NCBI RefSeq assembly: GCF_905171775.1
Contig: NC_053492.1
Span: 324,017,645-324,081,644 of the forward strand
Reading direction: 5' to 3'
Origin: Rana temporaria
Lineage: Eukaryota; Chordata; Amphibia; Anura; Ranidae
Length of the DNA stretch: 64,000 bases
A model generated the notes under the pieces. The model was not told where the DNA came from. It saw nothing but the letters and a program-made list of their open reading frames with translations, and searched no databases. Positions 1-11,508 of this stretch are shown one piece after another. Both the position numbers and the translations under genes were made by a program. Each line of letters starts with the position of its first letter. The stretch's first letter is position 1.

Positions 1-252
1 GTCCAAGAGTTTTTCCTGATTCTGACACTCCTGAACCTATGCAGGTGGATGCTATTAAAAGATCCATTACCACTCAGGAGAAAGAAAGAACTTATGTCTG
101 TATTGTGGAGACTCCGGACATTATGCAGTTAATTGTCCCAATAAATTTAAAAGAACAATTGCAGCAACAGATATTACTGTATCTGAACAAATAAACTCAA
201 TTTCTCAGTCCGTCTCTCCTTTGATTCAGGAAGCAAATAAAGTTAATTCTTT
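1..252 (+). pseudogene. gypsy1 Gag, C-terminal zinc-knuckle part
   Basis: Codons from about position 86 read a CX2CX4HX4C zinc knuckle (CLYCGDSGHYAVNC), the nucleocapsid motif that packages element RNA. Just upstream a different frame reads a PEPMQVD stretch typical of Gag linkers in this clade, so a one-base frameshift lies near 75-90. The fragment is cut at 252, where LINE1 is inserted. The last 16 bases (237-252) are the left TSD copy and recur at 6995-7010. Confidence 0.85.
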
Positions 253-702
253 TTTTTTTTTTACCACCTCAGCTTTTTACCAAATACTAGAGACCCGCTC
301 ATGATTCGATGCTTCTTACGTCTCTATTTGCGGTTTGCATCATGTGTGGTATATATTCTGTTCACTATCTTTCTCTTTTTTTTTTTTTATTTATAATTTA
401 TTTTATTATTTGCGCCCCCCCTCCCTCCCCTCATCCCCCCTCATGGCTCCCAGGAATCTCCTGCTTGTCCCTAGGAAAAAAAGAAAACAATAGGAAGAAT
501 AAGAAGTAAGGAGGAAAGGAAGAAGACTTATCCTCTTCTGTTCGACTAAAGATAAACTAGGAAAATGGAGAAGAATAGGTAAGATGTAAATAGGAGAGAT
601 ACGAAGGGGGAGAAAGATATATGTGTCTCGCATTAGGATGACAGAGGAAGGGATGCAAATATTTGCAAGACCCTTGCATAATCAGACCCTAACTCTCTCT
701 GC
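253..702 (-). other. LINE1 3' UTR and poly(A) tail
   Basis: This non-coding stretch lies downstream of the LINE1 ORF2 stop. It holds a second T-run near 378-388, a pyrimidine-rich plus-strand block near 411-450, and the terminal T-run (poly(A) on the minus strand) at the left end. No further gene is seen. Confidence 0.7.
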
Positions 703-3700
703 TTAGCTCCATGTTTTTTTATATTCCTTCCATTTTCCCCATTTCTCCCTATGTTCGCTATTCCTCTCCAAATAACTAACCTTTAGTTCTTCTAATCTAT
801 ACGTTTCCTCCACCGCGTCTATCCAACTCCAGATATGTGGGCTTTCCGTCTCCTGCCACTTCTTAGGTATAAGTCTCTTGGCTGCATTTAAAAGGTGGGG
901 GAGTAGGGACTGCTTGTATTTTTTTACGCCTTCTTGGCTGCCATGAAAGAGGACGACCCATGGGTCTTTCTTGATCTCCTCTCCCGTGATAATCTTTATT
1001 TGGCTCAATATTGTGTCCCAATACGTTTGGATTTTAGGGCATAGCCACCATAGATGGGCCATCGTACCTCTTTCTAGGCAGCCCCTCCAGCAGTCTGCGG
1101 TCTGACCTGCTTTAAATTTGTTTACTTTGTCGGGGGTAATATACCATCCTGAGAGGCACTTATAATTTGCTTCGGCTGTTCGTATATCTATTGCAGATGT
1201 GTGAGTTAATTGAGTGATCCTCGAAACAGTGTTAGTCCCCCTCGTGACCCCTAACTCTCTTTCCCATTTGTCTATAAAAGGTGCTTCGCCCCGAGTTCCC
1301 AGCTTAACCAATATCCCGTACAATTTAGTGATTGTGCCCTTAGAATTCATAGATTTGCAAATTTTCTCAAGTGAGGTCAGCTCCGCCTCCGTCCGTAGTG
1401 GGCGGGGGAGGTGCCGCACAAAGTGAGTCAACTGGGAGTAATGCCACCTATCCAGATTCCAATAATCCGTTTTAGCTTTCAAATCTTCGTAGGTCATTAT
1501 CTCTCCGTTTTTTATAATATCCCCCAAGTGCACTGTGTCTCTCCTAATCCAGTTCCCTCCTATTTTTTTTTCCCCAGGTGGGAAATAAGAGTTTTCTTTT
1601 AGGTTCATTAATGGGGAATTGAATTTCCCTTCTAATTGTGCCTGCGTCCTATCCCACATTCTTAAAGTATCCCGTGTTATATCGTGTGTTTTGTGATCTA
1701 GTGCTCTGTGTTGTGCAGGGATCCAAATAATATTATTCAGATAATTGTTTGTTAGCGCCTTCTCAATTTGCACCCACCTTTTATCTATCCTGTCCCTAGC
1801 CCACTCTACCGCTCGCGATAAGACCGCCGCCTTATAATAACTTTTGATGTCCGGGACTGCCAGGCCGCCGAGTGGTTTGCCCTGTTTTATTATGGAGAGG
1901 GATAATCTATGCTTTTTATTTTTCCAAACGTAATTTAGTAGCAAGGTGTTAAGGATTCTCATAAATTGCTGGGGGAAAGCAATTAGAACTAGTAAGAATT
2001 TGTAGAGAATTTTAGGAACTACCACCATCTTCAACATATTTATGCGTCCAATCCATGATATGGGTTTATTGATCGTTCTTTTTAATTCATTCTTGATCTC
2101 ATTTAATAAGGGAATATAATTTATTTTATACATCTTCTGTATTGTGTTGGCAAGTTTTATTCCTAGGTACTTAAGATCTTTAGTCCAGGGGAACGCGCAT
2201 ACTTCCTTAACTAAATATACCTCTCTTTTATTTAAATTAATGTTCAGAATTTCAGATTTGGTTACGTTAATTTTAAAGTTGGAGATAGCGCCGTATTGTT
2301 GCAACACTCTAGAAAGCTTGGGGATAGATTTGACTGGGTTGGTTACATCAAATAATATATCATCGGCAAAGGCCGATAGTTTGTGTTCCTCCCCTTCTAC
2401 TCTCACTCCGTTGATGTCCGGGTCATTACGAATAGTGGCCAACAGCGGCTCTAGGGATAGGATAAAGAGGAGGGGGGATAATGGACACCCCTGCCTCGTC
2501 CCGTTTTTCATCTCAAAAGGTTCCGATAATGAGCCATTAATTTTTATTTGCGCGGTAGGGTGGTGATATAATGTTTTAATCCAGCTAGACATCCTACTTC
2601 CTATTCCCATAACAGTGAGGGTTTCCATCATGAGCCCCCAGTCTACCCTGTCAAATGCTTTTTCAGCATCAACTGACAGGAATAGACCTGGGGGCTCATT
2701 CAGCCTTATGGTCTGGAGCAAAAGGATTGCCCTTAGGCTGTTATCTTTGCCCTCTCTGTTGGGGACAAAGCCTACCTGGTCGGGGTGTACCAGTAAGTGC
2801 ATGACCCCTTTCAGGCGGCCCGCCAGAATTTTTGCAAAAAGTTTGATGTCTGTATTTAACAGAGAAATAGGTCTGTATCCCGAACAGAGAGAGCTATCCT
2901 TACCTTCCTTCAAAATTATTGCAACCACTGCCGCTATCGCTCCACTGCTAGTTTCAAATTCCGACCCCAGTCCATTAAAATATTTACATAACCTCGGTAT
3001 CAAAATGTTACTAAATCTCTTATAATAAAAGGTGGAAAACCCATCCGGCCCCGGACTCTTTCCACCAGTGGTGGAATTTATGGCCCTTTTTATTTCTTCC
3101 TCGTTATGGGGCGGTCGATGGTCAGGCTTTCCATCTCCTCCAGTCTAGGAAGTCCTGCATTATCAAGGAACACACGGGTCTCCTCCTCCCTTCCCCTTCC
3201 TGCCGTCCTGGATGTTTTATAGTGTATAGGTCCTCATAATATTTTTTGAATGTATCCGCGATTTCGCAGGTTGCGTAAACCAATTTCCCGTCTTTACCTT
3301 TAATTTTCTCAATATAATTCCTGGCTTTCTTTTTTTGGGCCATTTTAGCTAAAAGTTTGCTTGGTTTGTTTCCCCATATGTACCTCTCTTTGGAGATGCA
3401 GTTTAGTTTATACCTTGCTTCTTGTTCCATGATCTCTTTGAGTGCGTCTCTTTTTAGGATTAATTTATGATAAGTCTCTTTGGATCTCTGCGCTTTATGT
3501 TCGCGTTCTAAAGTCTCTATCTCTTTCCTCAAGGTGATAACTTTGCTTTTTCTCTAGTTTTTTTTTTTGCGCCTTCGGCGATTAGAATCCCTCTGATATA
3601 AGCTTTGTGCGTCTCCCACAGGGTTGCGCTGGTAATACCCTCTGTGTCATTCGTGAGGAAGAATTGTTTTAATTCTGCCTCCACCCTGCTTCCCCCTCCT

Positions 3701-4481
3701 TCATCATGGATCAGGCTATCATCCAGGCGCCACATCGGCCGCTGTCTCCTTTGTATAGCTAATATGATTTTCATAGAGACAGGGGCATGGTCCGATACAG
3801 TCATAATTCCGATTTCTGTCTCCGTAATAGAGTCAATCAGCCTGTGGTCCGCCAGGATGTAGTCGATCCTGGAGTACGTTCCGTGGGGGGGGGGGGGAAA
3901 CGTGTAATTATGTTCATTTGGATGGTTAATCCGCCAAACATCCACTAGTTGACATTCATGGAGCTTATGTTTAATTCTCTGTAGGGCACATTTTTTGTCT
4001 CCCTCCCACGGAACGTGCTATCATCTGTTGGATTCAAAACAAAGTTTAAATCGCCCATCAGGATTATAAAACCCTCGGCGAAGTTGTTCAATTTTCCCAG
4101 AATTTTGTTTAAATATTGAGTTGGGTGTACGTTTGGGGCGTATATGTTAGCTAATGTGTAAATAATATTTTCAATCCTTATTTTAAGAAACAAGAATCTC
4201 CCTTCTGGGTCAGTCATCCTTGCCTCCAAGGTAAACCCAAACCCTCTTATGAACCCAATTTCCACTCCCCTTGCGCGTTTTGAGATGGAGTCACCGTAAA
4301 ACCAAATAGGGTACGCCGGGGAGTACAGCTTGACATTAGCATCCAGGGTCAAGTGGGATTCTTGAATAAACACTACATCCGCTCTAAGTTGTTCAATCTC
4401 TGCTAAGACCTTTAATCTTTTACCTGCTGAGTTTAGTCCCTTTACATTATAGGATAAAAATTTTACTTCTGTCATTTCCAA
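703..4481 (-). pseudogene. LINE1 ORF2: endonuclease / reverse transcriptase, frameshifted
   Basis: ORF2 proteins nick the target and copy the RNA at the nick. The start at 4481 opens an APE-type endonuclease with SYNVKGLN, QESH, YAPN and GDLNF, followed by TYSRIDYIL and SDHAPV in another frame. The RT block (about 703-3115) has the palm motif AFADD with the neighbouring TRQGCPLSPLLF. The C-terminus has a CX3C...H...C knuckle (CWRGCLERGTMAHLWWLC). Frameshifts near 3945, 3530 and 3112 break it, so no full protein is made. Family: the L1/Tx1 group of LINEs; the exact clade is not settled by eye. A nine-base G/C run at about 3888-3897 stays in frame. Confidence 0.88.
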
Positions 4482-4863
4482 TAACTAAGTCACCTCCTTG
4501 AACACAGAGGACTTTTCAGGCAGATCCCTGGGAGCCATGATCCCCTTCCCACCCCCCTCCCCTTCCCTCCCCCCCACCCACATCCCCCCCCCACCCAGGC
4601 CTAACCATCACCTCTGAACCGTAGGGATCCTCGATCTCCCCTACCCGTCGGTTCTTGTGGATGAGGTGGGGCCTCGCAACGTCCCACCCTCCCATTTTCC
4701 CCCTCGAGGTGTTCTTCTGGGGGTTGATCTTGTATGGGTAGGGTACGGACCTGGCCTCCTTGCTCCCCTATCCAATCCCCCCCACCCTCACCCTCCCGTC
4801 CCCCCCAGTCACCCTAGATCAAACCTCTTCAAACCACTAGAGGAGGCGATCTGTGTCGTGTGA
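4482..4863 (-). other. LINE1 spacer between ORF1 and ORF2
   Basis: About 380 bases of strand-asymmetric sequence, C-rich on the plus strand and purine-rich on the sense strand of the element. No ORF of note. LINE3 has a similar but much longer purine-biased spacer at 27222-28887. Confidence 0.6.
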
Positions 4864-5835
4864 CTATTCAACCCAACCTGGGATCTCCAGCACGGGCATG
4901 TCCAATTTGCGACAGAACTCTACCAAGTCCTCAGGAAATATCAACTTTGCCGAGATCCCCTCTTTGTGACCTATCAGACATGCCGGGAACCCCCATTGAT
5001 AATTGATATTAAGCTGGCGCATCTGTTCCAGGAGAGGTTTGAGGAACCTTCTCCTGGCCAGAGTTTCCCAGGCTAGGTCCGTGAAAATCTGGATATCAGT
5101 CCCGTCGTAGCATAGGGGGGGCTTTCTTCTCAGTTTTGACCAGATCTCATCTTTATCTCCAAAATATCTGAACCTCACAATAATGTCCCTGGGCCATTTG
5201 CCTCCTCCCTCTCTCATCTTTCCTACACGGTGTACCCGTTCTATTTTGAGGGGGCCCTCCGTGCCATTATCTAGGAGGGGGAGAAATAGGTTGTTGAGAA
5301 TTTTTCTCAAATCTTCCCCTTTCTCCTCCTTGATAGATCGTATTCTTAAATTTTGTCTTCTGTTACGGTTCTCTTGGCCCTCTAATCGGTATTGCAGCCA
5401 CCTCTGGTTTTGTTTCATAGTCTGATGTTGGTTTTTTAATTCATTTAATTCTAGATCCTGTTTTTCCATTCTTTTTTCCACTTCCTCTACCCGTTCCAAC
5501 ATATGAGATAAATCCTTTCTTAATGCGCTAATTTCTTCTCTTATCGCGATTTCCACTCTCCTTAGCATCCCGTCCAGTTCCCCCTTTGTGGGGATGTGAG
5601 TGTCCAGTCTGGGGTCGTCCATTTGGCTAACCTCATGTTCACAATCTATTGATGTGTCCGCAATTGGGGTAACTGCCCCCCCTACTCCCTTTTTAGTTGT
5701 CCCGGTTTTTTCTGCTCTTTTTGACAGGCCTGGGCTCTTGGAGCTCCCCTCAGAGGTCATATAGTGTCTGATCGTACTGGTGGGGGGGTTATCTTTAGGA
5801 ATTTTCAGGGCGGCCCCCCTTGTAGATTTATTCAT
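4864..5835 (-). CDS. LINE1 ORF1 protein (L1 ORF1p-like), intact
   Basis: A 323-residue open frame begins MNKSTRG and ends in GWVE. L1 ORF1p is an RNA-binding trimeric chaperone that coats the element RNA. The N-terminal third is low-complexity. Residues about 95-150 form a heptad-rich coiled coil (alternating E, L, M, K, for example MLERVEEVEKRMEKQDLELN). An RRM-like segment follows (QNLRIRS...), then the C-terminal domain with VHRVGK, IIVRFRYFGDKDEIW and NYQWGFPACL. No internal stop or frameshift is present, although ORF2 of the same copy is broken. Order and domain layout match vertebrate L1 ORF1. Confidence 0.85.
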   Translation of the reverse strand: MNKSTRGAALKIPKDNPPTSTIRHYMTSEGSSKSPGLSKRAEKTGTTKKGVGGAVTPIADTSIDCEHEVSQMDDPRLDTHIPTKGELDGMLRRVEIAIREEISALRKDLSHMLERVEEVEKRMEKQDLELNELKNQHQTMKQNQRWLQYRLEGQENRNRRQNLRIRSIKEEKGEDLRKILNNLFLPLLDNGTEGPLKIERVHRVGKMREGGGKWPRDIIVRFRYFGDKDEIWSKLRRKPPLCYDGTDIQIFTDLAWETLARRRFLKPLLEQMRQLNINYQWGFPACLIGHKEGISAKLIFPEDLVEFCRKLDMPVLEIPGWVE

Positions 5836-6994
5836 GTTATATTTCTTTGTCCCTCTAATACGTTTCCCCAGTTTGAACAGCAGATGGTCACCCCCCCACC
5901 TTTTTTTTTTTTTTTAGACGGTGGTTTTTATTTATTTAAGGAGGGAAGGTAAAACAGAGAAGTGTTAGCTTCTCCTTCTGAGGATTTTACGCTGGAGTTC
6001 TAGAGAATCAAGGGGTCGTCCCGTGTCGCTAGACTGTGAACAAAGGGGAAAATCACCCACGCTCTGTTTTAAGGGTGCTATACCCCCCGTTGAGCCAATA
6101 GAGCAGACCAGGCAAGGCTCATGTAGTGGGCCAATGGTGAAAGAAAAAAAAATGACTCCAATATTTCCGCCAGTGCTTCAAATCCAACCCACTGTAGTTT
6201 AACAATGCTTAGCGCCGAGGGAGGTATAATGTCTCTAGATAGCTGAGGCCTTTCAGCCAAGCCCCCTTACCAATGTCCTCAATATATATGGGGTAAGGAT
6301 TTACAGTCCGTGGGTGTTTAATGCATTTAATGCATTCAGTAAAACTGTGTAATGGGTGCGGGTTAAATCTTAATGGAGACTAGGCAACTGGATGCCCCAA
6401 GGTGTTCAAAACAATATTGCACAAGTCATTCAAACTGAGTTCGTGGCTAGTTTCACCAGCTAAGTTGCATCAATAACATATGGAATGTACTTTACAGTGC
6501 AGTGATACACATGACACTCTTACCACATCCCTCTGCTGTCAGGGCTCGATCCCAGGTTCAACACGCTGGTCCAATTGCATCCTTATAAAGAAAGGGTTAA
6601 TATTACCTGATAGACGTTTTTTTTTTTTTTTTCCCAGCCTAGGACCGGAATGGCCAGATATCACAGCAGGCAGGGGGGGGGGGCAGCTGCTAGGTGCACC
6701 ACAGATGGAGGCTTCTGTGCCTTCCTCTACGCTGCACCGCGCCTGCCTTCTCCTCGGGGGGCAGGGGTTAGGGGGAGGAGGGTTTCCCGGAGAGCAGCGT
6801 GAGACGGTATGTCGGGCGTTCGGCGGGCTTGGCGACTAGCAGCTCCGCAGACTCCCGCTCTGCATCATAGCCGCTGCCGCTGGAACGCCGTCGGATCTTC
6901 CTCCTTCCGTCTCCCATGTTCAGGCCAGGTCCGTAGCGCAGGAGGCCCCTCCCTCAGACGTGCGTGCTTCACGTGCACCACGTCATCTCCTCTC
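5836..6994 (-). other. LINE1 5' UTR region
   Basis: Non-coding sequence upstream of ORF1 on the minus strand. It contains two long T-runs (about 5900-5915 and 6617-6633) and a ten-base G-run near 6675. The outer 300 bases are GC-rich, as LINE promoters often are. The T-runs might mark small insertions, but no TSD could be paired with them. Confidence 0.5.
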
Positions 6995-7350
6995 ATAAAG
7001 TTAATTCTTTATCAACTCATTTTGTCATCCCAATTAGGCTCATCGTTGAAGGCAATGAAATACCTTGCTCTGCTATGCTGGACTCAGAGGCCGGGGGAAA
7101 TTTCATGGACATAGAATTTGCCCAAAGTAATAACATTCAAATAAGAAAAAAACTCGCCCCTATTGATATGGAAACTGTGGATGGCTCACCTTTGTCTTCA
7201 GGACCAGTTACCCATGAGACCATCCCGCTTAAACTCCTAATTGAGACTGACCATCAGGAGACTACCAGCTTTGAGTTGATCACATCACCCAAGTTCCCTA
7301 TTATCCTAGGCATTCCTTGGTTCTCTATCCATAATCCCTCCATCAACTAA
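6995..7350 (+). pseudogene. gypsy1 aspartic protease, active site altered
   Basis: Immediately after the right LINE1 TSD copy the Gag-Pol frame resumes and reads a retropepsin domain that would cleave the polyprotein. The active-site region reads AMLDSEAGGNFMD. The family motif is D-S/T-G, so the glycine is replaced by glutamate (GAG codon). The frame ends at a TAA after HNPSIN, where relatives continue with a tryptophan. Both changes make it non-functional. Compare the intact LDSGAAGNFMD of gypsy3. Confidence 0.82.
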
Positions 7351-8939
7351 GAGACAAGTTCTTTAAGCTTTACATCCGATCCATTGCAAAAAACATTGCA
7401 AAGAATCTAAACAAATAAGCCATCCGTCAACACAAGATTTACAAGCAGCTTTGGCAACTATCAAGTCATACGACAAGCTACCTCCACAATATCTCGAGTT
7501 TCGGGACGTTTGTGATAAAAAGAGCGCAGATCAGCTGCCTCCTCATCGCTCTTATGATTGTCCCATTGAATTGCTTCCAGGGGCAGAAATACCATTTGGG
7601 CGCCAGTTTATTCTTTATCAGAACCTGAACTGAAGGTGCTCAAAGAGTGGATTAATGAGAATCTAGAGAAGGGTTTTATCAGACACTCAACCTCTCCTGC
7701 TGGGGCAGCCTTATTCTTTGTGGTGAAAAAGGACTCCACACTGAGCCCGTGTATTGACTACAGAGATTTAAATAGGATCACAATTAAGAATCGCTATCCA
7801 CTCCCACTGATTCCAGAAATGCTTGAGAGACTCCGCTGCACCAAGCTCTTTACCAAATTAGATTTACGGGGGGCATACAACCTTGTCCGCATTCGTCCCG
7901 GAGATGAATATAAAACTGCTTTCAGAACCAGATATGGACATTTTGAGTCTTTGTTCATGCCCTTTGAGCTTTGCAATGCTCCTGCAACTTTTCAACATTT
8001 TATTAATGATGTTTTTCGAGATTTGCTTGATCAGTTTGTAATAGCATATTTAGATGACATTCTCATTTTCTCTGATACTTTGGAAGAACACCGCAAGCAT
8101 GTCTGTACTGTTTTTTCGAGAGATTAAGGCAGAATAAACTTTACATCAAACTAGAGAAATGCGAGTTTGAACAAACTCAGATCCAGTTCTTGGGATACAT
8201 AATCTCTTCTGAAGGGATAAGCATGGATCCTGATAAGATCAAAGCAGTGGTGGATTGGCCTGTCCCTAGAAATGTTAAGGAGATACAGCAATTTGTTGGA
8301 TTTGCCAACTTATACAGAAGATTTATAAGGAATTTCTCCAAGGTAATTGCTCCAATTACACAGCTGACAAAAAAAGGCCCTTTTTGTGGTCACCTGAGGC
8401 ACAGGCTGCCTTTAATAAACTTAAAACTCTCTTCACTTCTGCGCCAATACTGGTACATCCAGATCCAGAACTACCTTTCATCGTAGAAGTTGATGTTTCT
8501 AATTCTGCTGTGGGAGCTATCCTTTCTCAGCGAATTGGAGAAAAGATGCAGCTTCATCCTTGCGCTTATTTCTCTCGACTGATGTCTTCTGCCGAGAGGA
8601 ATTATGACATTGGAAACAAGGAGCTGCTGGCAATTAAGGAAGCATTTTCTGAGTGGAGCCATCTGCTGGAAGGGGCTAAGCACCCTGTAACCGTTCTCAC
8701 CGATCATAGAAATTTGGAATTTATTAGGTCTGCTAAAAGGTTGTCATCTAGACAAGCACGTTGGACCCTTTTCTTCTCCAGGTTCAATTTTGTTATTTCA
8801 TACCGCCCTGGGTCGAGGAATGGTAAGGCTGATGCCCTATCACGGAAGTTGCCTGGGCCTCTCCAGGAAAGCAACTCTGAATGTACAATCCTGCCTCAAA
8901 AGAATTTTCTAGGGGCCACAAGTTCAAAGACATTTCTTT
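7351..8939 (+). pseudogene. gypsy1 reverse transcriptase and RNase H, frameshifted
   Basis: The polymerase that copies element RNA into DNA. From 7451 the pre-RT segment with LPPHRSYDCPIELLPGA appears. RT motifs follow at 7636-8127: FTKLDLRGAYNLV, FELCNAPATFQHF and the catalytic YLDD. Frameshifts occur near 7630, 8120 and 8380. RNase H (8384-8939) keeps its acidic residues in VEVDVS, NKELLAIKEA, TDHRNLE and GKADALSR. The block stops at 8939, where LINE2 is inserted, and the linker resumes at 39345. Confidence 0.9.
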
Positions 8940-9832
8940 TTTTTTTGAAATTTTTTATTTATAACAGGAAGATCGGCCCACACAGGCCATAATGGTACAA
9001 CAGTTCAACTTGTGTGATACCACACATCAGGTTACAGGGTCAACAACAGTGCAGCCTATTATCTCATGGGACATTACAGATCAGTTATTGAAAGTCTGTA
9101 TTATCTACTGGTGGTATCATCAAACAACATCAGCGTGTGTCTAAATATAAGACGTCTCTAGAGAATCCCTGGATGTATGACCCCATTTAGAGTGGCAGTG
9201 TGTGTGCTATTGAGAGGCCTAAGAATCTGTCTGCCAATCTACGTGTGATGTCCCTCGCATGGATCCCCTCAGGGGTCCGAACGAGCATCACGTATTCCCC
9301 TTGGCCTAGGGGGGCCCTTAGGTAGCTTGACCCATGCCGGACCAATCCCTCCTTCATTTTCCAAAGTATTTAAATAATAAGAAATTAGAAAGACCAGGTA
9401 CTGGTGTACCGAAAGAGAAGAAGAAGAGAAAAGAGAGAGAGAAGAGAAGTATCAGGTTGGTGGGGGGGGATTCCTGGGGGGGGGGGGTGTGGTCAGTCAG
9501 TCAGGGGAACGTACTAATCGGCATCTCCTGCTTGCTCTTCCCTAAGGCTCCGTCCTCCAGAGGAGTATTTAAACACGTAAAAACAAAGTGCAACACAGGA
9601 CCTCGTGGCACTACTCAGCGCCTTGGTCCGTATACCGATCTGCAGTCTGATTGACAAATCTGACTAAATAATATTGATCATATGGGACAAAGTGATTATC
9701 TCTATATGTCAGTATTAGGAGACCTAGATCAAAAATAACAAAAATATGTTGCCGGGTTCAGATGACAGAACTGATTAACAATTGTGTGGACAGCAGCTAT
9801 TTAAATACATTGTCAATTGGCAATGCAGCAAG
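8940..9832 (-). other. LINE2 3' UTR and poly(A) tail
   Basis: Non-coding DNA between the PLE insertion and the left TSD. It has a T-run at about 8936-8946, and A/G-rich tracts with G-runs at about 9463-9490. No independent gene is seen. Confidence 0.6.
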
Positions 9833-9905
9833 CAATTACAAAAAAAGAATCAAACAGAAGGAACAGTAAAGTTCAAGTTGATAAACAGCGCTCAGTATTG
9901 GTATT

Positions 9906-10077
9906 TAGGTTGGATTGAGGTTTTGGGGGGCCGAACACCTCAGCCCAAATTGGAGGGGTTGCAATCGGATAAGAGAGTTATCTAAGCTTGAAACTAAATG
10001 GTTCCATTCGCTTGATACTCTTGCTCCGAGAGGTTTAAACATAGAACTGGACATTAACTGTTTTATAAGTGATTTTT
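9906..10077 (+). pseudogene. PLE C-terminal coding remnant
   Basis: Two frames, offset by one base near 9985, together read the tail of a PLE GIY-YIG protein: a segment ending in LQSDKRVI, then LETKWFHSLDTLAPRGLN and a stop after INCFISDF. The same tail appears in PLE-A (ESRWIHEMATLAPNGLN, then NCFIADF, 22058-22207), which places both in one subfamily. The RT and the catalytic part of the endonuclease are missing. Confidence 0.72.
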
Positions 10078-11436
10078 AATCTTGCTCTGTTTAATGACCA
10101 ATTTCTTATGAATACCTCTCTCTTGGTTTTATATTATTTCATAGACACTCTTTCTCTTATATATATCGTATATATATTTATACTCTTATATATATATATC
10201 TGTATTTTAATATTTTTATCTGTACTTCTAAGAAGTTTTAATACGATTTTTATGTATATATTTTAACATATATCATAATCAAGTACATTAATATGAATTT
10301 CCTAACATGAGTAATTCCTGTACTATATGAATATATTGTTTTATATATATATATATATTTATTATAATTTTACTTTGTCCTATTTATGGACTCCTCACTA
10401 TTGTTTCCCACTTATAGGAATGAGTGACTTTTAATTACAATCTGCATTATCCATTTTAATATTAATTTATATATCGAAATACTGCTAAGATAACCATATA
10501 TTCATATAGGAACCACTATAGTGGAGATCTGTGTATATTGTCAAATGCACTTTAGATTCTCCACTGACAGTTTTACATGAATTATGTTAGCAGGAAGTAG
10601 TTCCGACTGGTGACCCGTGACCCCAGTTTACCTTGTTAATATTTTTAATATATTTGGTTGTTTTTATTAATCATAGTTAACTTATGGCAGCTCCGCATTG
10701 TCGGGACAGTAAATGTGCGCCGATATCGTATGGAGACTGTTTCTGTGCTTTTATACTCTCTAGCGCATTACCTTGTGAATCGTTTGTTTACTTCCGCCTT
10801 TAGGGCGGATGTTTAACTCTCTGATAACTAATTATGCGCTGCTCCCGTCCATTGATTGGATGCCGAGCTCTATTTGATAGAGAGACTGACACCGCTGGTC
10901 CACGCCCTCTGTGGAAGTTGATTGGACAACGAAACCGGTCAGGGCGGGACTACAGCGGCGATCCGGAAGTGACGAGTGCGTTCCAGCCGTGCGCTCCACT
11001 AGCGCTCTATCCAGGAAGGGACTCGGCGTTTCGATTCTCGACCGAACCCCTGGAGATACGAACACCGGTTGGAATCTGCTTACACTGCTTTTAATGAGTG
11101 TTTACATCTACTTAATGGTACGTGCATTGAGAGCGGGGTTTTGATTGTGAAGGGGTGTATATATTGTATCAATTAAACGGGATTACACTATTTTTGGCAT
11201 CCTCTTGTATTTTATATGGAGCTTTACCTTCACTGATCCCTACTTTGGAGCGGATGATCCAGCACAAAGATACCTTTCAGAGCCTGTTTTTACTTAACCT
11301 TCTGGTGAGTGAATACCCCAAAGGGGAGTGTGCCCCACGTGTGGTGTCTCTTTCGGGAAAAGGTGTAGGACTATCTTCACATCTGCGATCTATAAAACCT
11401 GCACCCCAATGAATGCACTTTATCCAATTGGACATT
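10078..11436 (+). other. PLE fragment 3' non-coding region
   Basis: From 10078 to about 10680 the sequence is AT-rich with short TA-dinucleotide runs. From 10700 to 11100 it becomes GC-richer and carries the hammerhead-like motif. No extended coding frame is convincing. The short open frames around 10832-11144 overlap on both strands and lack any recognised domain. Confidence 0.5.
10898..10950 (+). ncRNA. Hammerhead ribozyme-like motif in PLE 3' region
   Basis: The 53 nt fold as a type I hammerhead. Stem I pairs GUCC-CGCCCU (10898-10901 and 10903-10908, A10902 bulged) with AGGGCGGGAC (10941-10950), ten base pairs. The core reads CUGUGGA (10909-10915; consensus CUGANGA, so A6 is U). Stem II is GUUG/CAAC closing a six-base loop (10917-10930). 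GAAA follows (10931-10934), then a two-pair stem III (AC/GU) and the expected cleavage site after GUC (10940). Minimal stem III hammerheads are known from Penelope-like elements, where they process element RNA. The single core change may weaken or abolish cleavage. Confidence 0.72.
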
Positions 11437-11508
11437 AATACCAATACTGAGCGCTGTTTATCAACTTGAACTTTACTGTTCCTTCTGTTTGATTCTTTTT
11501 TGTAATTG

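Larger units (their letters stand above)
253..6994 (-). mobile_element. LINE1: near-full-length L1-like LINE inside gypsy1
   Basis: The 6.7-kb minus-strand element is flanked by a perfect 16-bp TSD, ATAAAGTTAATTCTTT (237-252 and 6995-7010). Its poly(A) tail is the T-run directly after the left TSD. Reading on the minus strand, the order is 5' UTR, ORF1 (coiled coil plus nucleic-acid binding), purine-rich spacer, ORF2 (endonuclease, reverse transcriptase, C-terminal zinc knuckle) and 3' UTR. It interrupts gypsy1 between the Gag knuckle and the protease. Length and the presence of ORF1 suggest an almost complete insertion by target-primed reverse transcription. Confidence 0.93.
9833..11508 (+). 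mobile_element. PLE fragment with 73-bp inverted ends
   Basis: A 1.68-kb block lies at the ORF2/3' UTR junction of LINE2. Its first 73 bases (9833-9905) recur in inverted orientation as its last 72 (11437-11508), with one A/T-run length difference. Inside are the last codons of a PLE protein (9906-10077), an AT-rich 3' region, and a hammerhead-like RNA motif at 10898-10950. The inverted ends contain ACAGCGCT, also present 15 bases inside the left end of PLE-A. I read it as a 5'-truncated PLE whose two ends carry the same terminus. A convincing perfect TSD is not visible; TATTTAAA at 9800-9807 and 11511-11518 is the best candidate. Confidence 0.65.

Noticed and set aside
2144..3025. Plus-strand open frames opposite LINE1 ORF2
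   Set aside because: Antisense shadows of a recognised reverse transcriptase with no domains; the same applies to plus-strand frames opposite LINE2, LINE3, gypsy2 and gypsy3 genes.
6540..6600. tRNA-like B box (GGATCGAGCCC on the minus strand) suggesting a SINE in the LINE1 5' region
   Set aside because: No matching A box, poly(A) tail with TSD, or cloverleaf could be found; chance match is likely.
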